DNA of 8,584 bases from Spirochaetaceae bacterium (lineage in GTDB: Bacteria; Spirochaetota; Spirochaetia; DSM-27196; SKKC01), in contig PWGF01000077.1 of assembly GCA_003554375.1 (NCBI GenBank), positions 1 through 8,584 of the forward strand, given 5' to 3'. The position numbers and the translations under genes are program-made. Under the pieces are notes generated by a model. The model had not been told where the DNA came from, searched no databases, and saw only the letters and a program-made list of their open reading frames with translations. Shown in pieces: positions 6,533-8,584 of this stretch; within the stretch, counting starts at the first letter, position 1, and every line of letters begins with the position of its first letter.

Positions 6533-6579
6533 GCGCGAAACGCTGAGCTCAGGCAAGGGCTCCGCTCAGTCGCGCTTTT
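6533..6579 (+). terminator. probable intrinsic terminator of the hydCBA operon
   Basis: GCGCGA (6533-6538) pairs with TCGCGC (6570-6575), and CTGAGC (6543-6548) pairs with GCTCAG (6564-6569), with a 4-base bulge and a 15-base loop. TTTT follows at once (6576-6579). The position between hydA and the CBS gene, plus the separate -10-like site downstream, suggests that the CBS gene has its own promoter. The T-run is short, so readthrough is possible. Confidence 0.55.
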
Positions 6580-6584
6580 GAAAA

Positions 6585-6605
6585 AGTCGAGTTATACTAG
6601 TCGAG
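6585..6605 (+). promoter_or_regulatory. candidate -10 site between two identical 7-bp repeats
   Basis: AGTCGAG at 6585-6591 and again at 6599-6605 flank TTATACT (6592-6598), which contains the -10-like TATACT. The repeats start 14 bp apart. A -35 is not clear: TTGAAA at 6578-6583 is only 9 bp upstream, too close. This looks like a regulated promoter for the downstream CBS gene, with the repeats as candidate protein-binding half-sites, but only sequence supports it. A 6-bp hairpin, GGCTCG with CGAGCC (6622-6641), lies in the leader that follows. Confidence 0.35.
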
Positions 6606-6674
6606 CGATGGCCGCGAAGGTGGCTCGGCGTGAGGCGAGCCGCCCACAACAATAGGCACCACGGGAGAGTCACG

Positions 6675-7133
6675 ATGAAGGTTCATGAGATAGTGAAAGA
6701 AAAGGGCGAGTTCGTACACTCAGTCGGACCAGACGAGCCGGTTGCGAAGGCAATATCGCTCCTCAACGAGCAGCACGTCGGGGCGCTCGTAGTCCTGGAC
6801 GACGCACGGAAACTCCAAGGCATTATCTCGGAGCGGGACATCCTCCGAAGCCTGGATACCGACTCGAATCATTTCGGCGGCGTCCGTGACAAGCCGGTCC
6901 GTCAGCTCATGACGCCGAAAAATCGTGTGATTATCGCGCATGAAGACGACGATCTGGAGTATGCGATGAAGATCTTCACCGACAACCGCATTCGCCATCT
7001 GCCGGTGTACCGGCACGACGACCTACTTGCAATCATCTCCATCGGTGACGTCGTCCGCGCGCTCCTCCGCGAAGCACAGTATGAGGCAAAGCACCTCATC
7101 AACTACATCACGGGGGAATCTCCGGGGCTGTAG
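6675..7133 (+). CDS. two-CBS-domain protein, probable adenine-nucleotide sensor
   Basis: A 152-residue protein made only of a tandem CBS pair (Bateman module). The first repeat covers about residues 8-65, with VGPDEPVAKAISLL, HVGALVVLDD and LQGIISERDILR. The second covers about 76-135, with IAHEDDDLEYAMKIF, IRHLPVYRHDDLLAIISIGDVVRA. Such modules bind AMP, ATP, NAD(H) or S-adenosylmethionine and usually regulate a partner; the ligand and partner here are unknown. There is no membrane segment, DNA-binding domain or enzyme domain. ATG 6675 is chosen because GGGAGAG lies shortly before it and the CBS fold starts at once; an in-frame ATG at 6630 would add 15 residues of unrelated sequence. It lies about 210 bases after hydA on the same strand, behind a terminator-like hairpin, so a link to the hydrogenase is possible but not shown. 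Confidence 0.88.
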   Translation: MKVHEIVKEKGEFVHSVGPDEPVAKAISLLNEQHVGALVVLDDARKLQGIISERDILRSLDTDSNHFGGVRDKPVRQLMTPKNRVIIAHEDDDLEYAMKIFTDNRIRHLPVYRHDDLLAIISIGDVVRALLREAQYEAKHLINYITGESPGL

Positions 7134-7151
7134 CGGTTCTCACCACAACCG

Positions 7152-7211
7152 CCGGTCGGAGCGCGTAGCTGTCCGGGGCCGGCACCCCGGACGCCCGCTC
7201 CGTTCGACCGG
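7152..7211. terminator. long hairpin between convergent genes, possible bidirectional terminator
   Basis: The outer arms CCGGTCG (7152-7158) and CGACCGG (7205-7211) pair perfectly. Next, GAGCG (7159-7163) pairs with CGCTC (7196-7200), and then GTCCGGGG (7171-7178) with CCCCGGAC (7185-7192) around the loop CCGGCA. This gives 20 bp in three blocks with small internal loops. It lies 19 bases after the CBS stop and about 110 bases beyond the ATPase stop on the other strand. There is no T-run on either side. A second GC-rich hairpin, GGCTGC with GCAGCC, follows at 7226-7245. Confidence 0.5.
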
Positions 7212-7321
7212 AGAAGCCCGCCGGAGGCTGCTCGGGAGCGCAGCCGGGGAGGCTCGCTCCCTCCGCAGCCAGGCCGCCGCTCGATACGGTCGCCGTTCCT
7301 CCTCAGGAGCTCACGAGCCGG

Positions 7322-8584
7322 TCACTTCGGTCTCAGCAGACGCGATGAGTTCGCGAGGATTCCAAGATCCGGCAGGCTCTGGAGCGCCGCCGCCACCGCC
7401 GGCGGAAGCATTCCGAAGGCGGCCAGCCCAAGCCCGGCGAGGTTATATACGGCAGTGAACCCAATGTTGAGATGCACAACCCGCATAGTGCGGCGCACGA
7501 TCGCAATGAAACGCGGGAGCAGCTCCCAATCGTCACGCAGGAAGACGACCGGCGCCGCGTTTACGGTCACGTCCAGCTCTCCGGCGGCAATCCCGACATC
7601 CGCCTCGGCAAGAGCCGGCGCATCGTTGATCCCGTCCCCGATCATGATCACCCGTTCGCCCTCCGCCTGGAGCTGCCGAACTCGCTCGACCTTGTCCGCG
7701 GGCAGAAGCGACGCCCGGACCTGAAACGCCCCTTCACCAAGCCCGGTCTGCCGGCGTAGCTCTTGCGCAATTCCGTTCGCGCCGGCCGGACTGTCGCCGG
7801 TGAGAACCTCGATTCTCCGGATTCCCAGCCGGAATGCGGCCACAAGCGCTCCGGCCACGTCATCCCGGAGGCGATCGGCAAGCGCAATGGCGCCTCGGAC
7901 TGTGCCGTCTATCTCCACCAGCGCCACGCTCTTCCCTTCCGCGGCAAGCTGTTGGAGGCCCTCGCTCGACGCAGGATCATGCCCGATAAACCGTGGAGTT
8001 CCGACGCGCACCTCACAGCCGTCGACAACCGCCCGCACTCCGCCACCTGGAACTGCTTCGAAATCACGCGGGGCTTCGACCGCTACGCCGCGAGCGGCAG
8101 CGTGCGCTCTGATCGCAGCGCCTATGGGGTGCTCGCTATATCGCTCGGCCGAAGCGGCGTACGCTAAGACGCGAGGCTCCTCCGCAACAACTTCGGTAAC
8201 CACGACGTTTCCGGTGGTAAGGGTCCCGGTCTTGTCGACGAGCAATGTCTCGGCGCCCTTCGCCTGTTCGATGTATCGGCCGCCTTTGATCAGAAGGCCA
8301 CGCTTTGCCGCGGCGCCGACCGACGCCAGCATAGCGATGGGCGTGGCGAGCGCAAACGAACAACTGCACGCAACGACGAGTACCGCCACAGCGGGCATCA
8401 CCTCGCCGCCGATCATGAACGTGGCGAGCGAGATTGCCGCGACGATCGGCAGATAGTAGCCCGAGAACCGATCCGCCACCCGTGCGGTGGCTCCTTGATT
8501 GGCCTCCGCTTCCTCGACCATGCGCACGACGGAGCCGAAGACGCTGTCGGAGCCGATCCGGTTGACGCGAACATGAACGGCGCC
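7322..8584 (-). CDS. P1B-type metal-transporting ATPase, 5' end outside window
   Basis: The visible 420 residues are the C-terminal part of a membrane pump that moves a metal ion using ATP. The frame is open through the right edge, so the N-terminal metal-binding region, first membrane helices and actuator motif are not seen. Visible in order are the end of the actuator domain (HVRVNRIGSDSVFG), a membrane segment with the metal-site motif CSC (visible residues 73-75, DNA 8360-8368), the phosphorylation motif DKTGTLT with its Asp 42 residues later (117), SEHPIG, TGDS, GDGINDAPAL and a final pair of membrane helices (FTAVYNLAGLGLAAF; PPAVAAALQSLPDLGILANSS). The usual metal-site motif is CPC in copper or zinc/cadmium pumps, so CSC is a departure; the substrate metal cannot be named. 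The Met-Ser-Ser signature of copper pumps is absent from the last helix. It is convergent with the CBS gene and probably unrelated in function to the hydrogenase. Confidence 0.9.
   Translation of the reverse strand, partial: GAVHVRVNRIGSDSVFGSVVRMVEEAEANQGATARVADRFSGYYLPIVAAISLATFMIGGEVMPAVAVLVVACSCSFALATPIAMLASVGAAAKRGLLIKGGRYIEQAKGAETLLVDKTGTLTTGNVVVTEVVAEEPRVLAYAASAERYSEHPIGAAIRAHAAARGVAVEAPRDFEAVPGGGVRAVVDGCEVRVGTPRFIGHDPASSEGLQQLAAEGKSVALVEIDGTVRGAIALADRLRDDVAGALVAAFRLGIRRIEVLTGDSPAGANGIAQELRRQTGLGEGAFQVRASLLPADKVERVRQLQAEGERVIMIGDGINDAPALAEADVGIAAGELDVTVNAAPVVFLRDDWELLPRFIAIVRRTMRVVHLNIGFTAVYNLAGLGLAAFGMLPPAVAAALQSLPDLGILANSSRLLRPK

Noticed and set aside
6578..6598. Classical promoter TTGAAA ... 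TATACT for the CBS gene
   Set aside because: The spacer is only 9 bp, too short for a sigma-70-type promoter, so only the -10-like part is kept.
6630..6674. Upstream start for the CBS gene that would add 15 residues
   Set aside because: The extra residues do not belong to the fold, and the start overlaps a hairpin in the leader. ATG 6675 has a better RBS.
8525..8527. GTG start for the ATPase near the right edge
   Set aside because: The frame and family similarity continue to the window edge, so the real start lies outside.

Overview
The window comes from a high-GC bacterium with an anaerobic or fermentative side to its metabolism. This is inferred from gene content: a three-gene [FeFe]-hydrogenase operon of the soluble, NAD(P)-linked, electron-bifurcating type. 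The sequence alone does not fix the phylum. High-GC Firmicutes-like or deep-branching anaerobic lineages would fit, but this is a guess. There is no rRNA, tRNA, CRISPR array or insertion sequence in the window.

Layout. Positions 1-540 hold no gene I can recognise: a short tandem repeat at the left edge, a very G-rich stretch, and a pair of competing hairpins near 311-344. A promoter-like region (564-597) and a structured leader follow. Three overlapping plus-strand genes then form one operon: hydC (NuoE-like, 659-1255), hydB (NuoF-like, fused at its C-terminus to a GltD/NfnB-type FAD-NADPH module, 1252-4500) and hydA ([FeFe]-hydrogenase catalytic subunit, 4493-6466). Two hairpins, the second followed by TTTT, end the operon. 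A small gene for a two-CBS-domain protein follows on the same strand (6675-7133). A long hairpin (7152-7211) separates it from a convergent minus-strand P1B-type metal ATPase gene, whose 5' end lies beyond the right edge.

How the genes work together. HydC and HydB form the flavin and iron-sulfur diaphorase arm that exchanges electrons with NAD(H). HydA carries the H-cluster and makes or consumes H2. In the usual HydABC enzyme, NADH and reduced ferredoxin are oxidised together to make H2. Here HydB lacks the usual C-terminal ferredoxin-like domain and instead has a complete GltD-type module with its own Fe-S cysteines, FAD site and probable NADP(H) site. The complex could therefore connect H2, NAD(H), NADP(H) and possibly ferredoxin in one assembly. 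HydA also has a roughly 74-residue Gly/His-rich insertion directly before the first H-cluster motif, and that motif reads TSCSPGW rather than TSCCPGW. These three departures are the main reasons to look again at this window. The maturation genes hydE, hydF and hydG are not present and must lie elsewhere if the enzyme is active.
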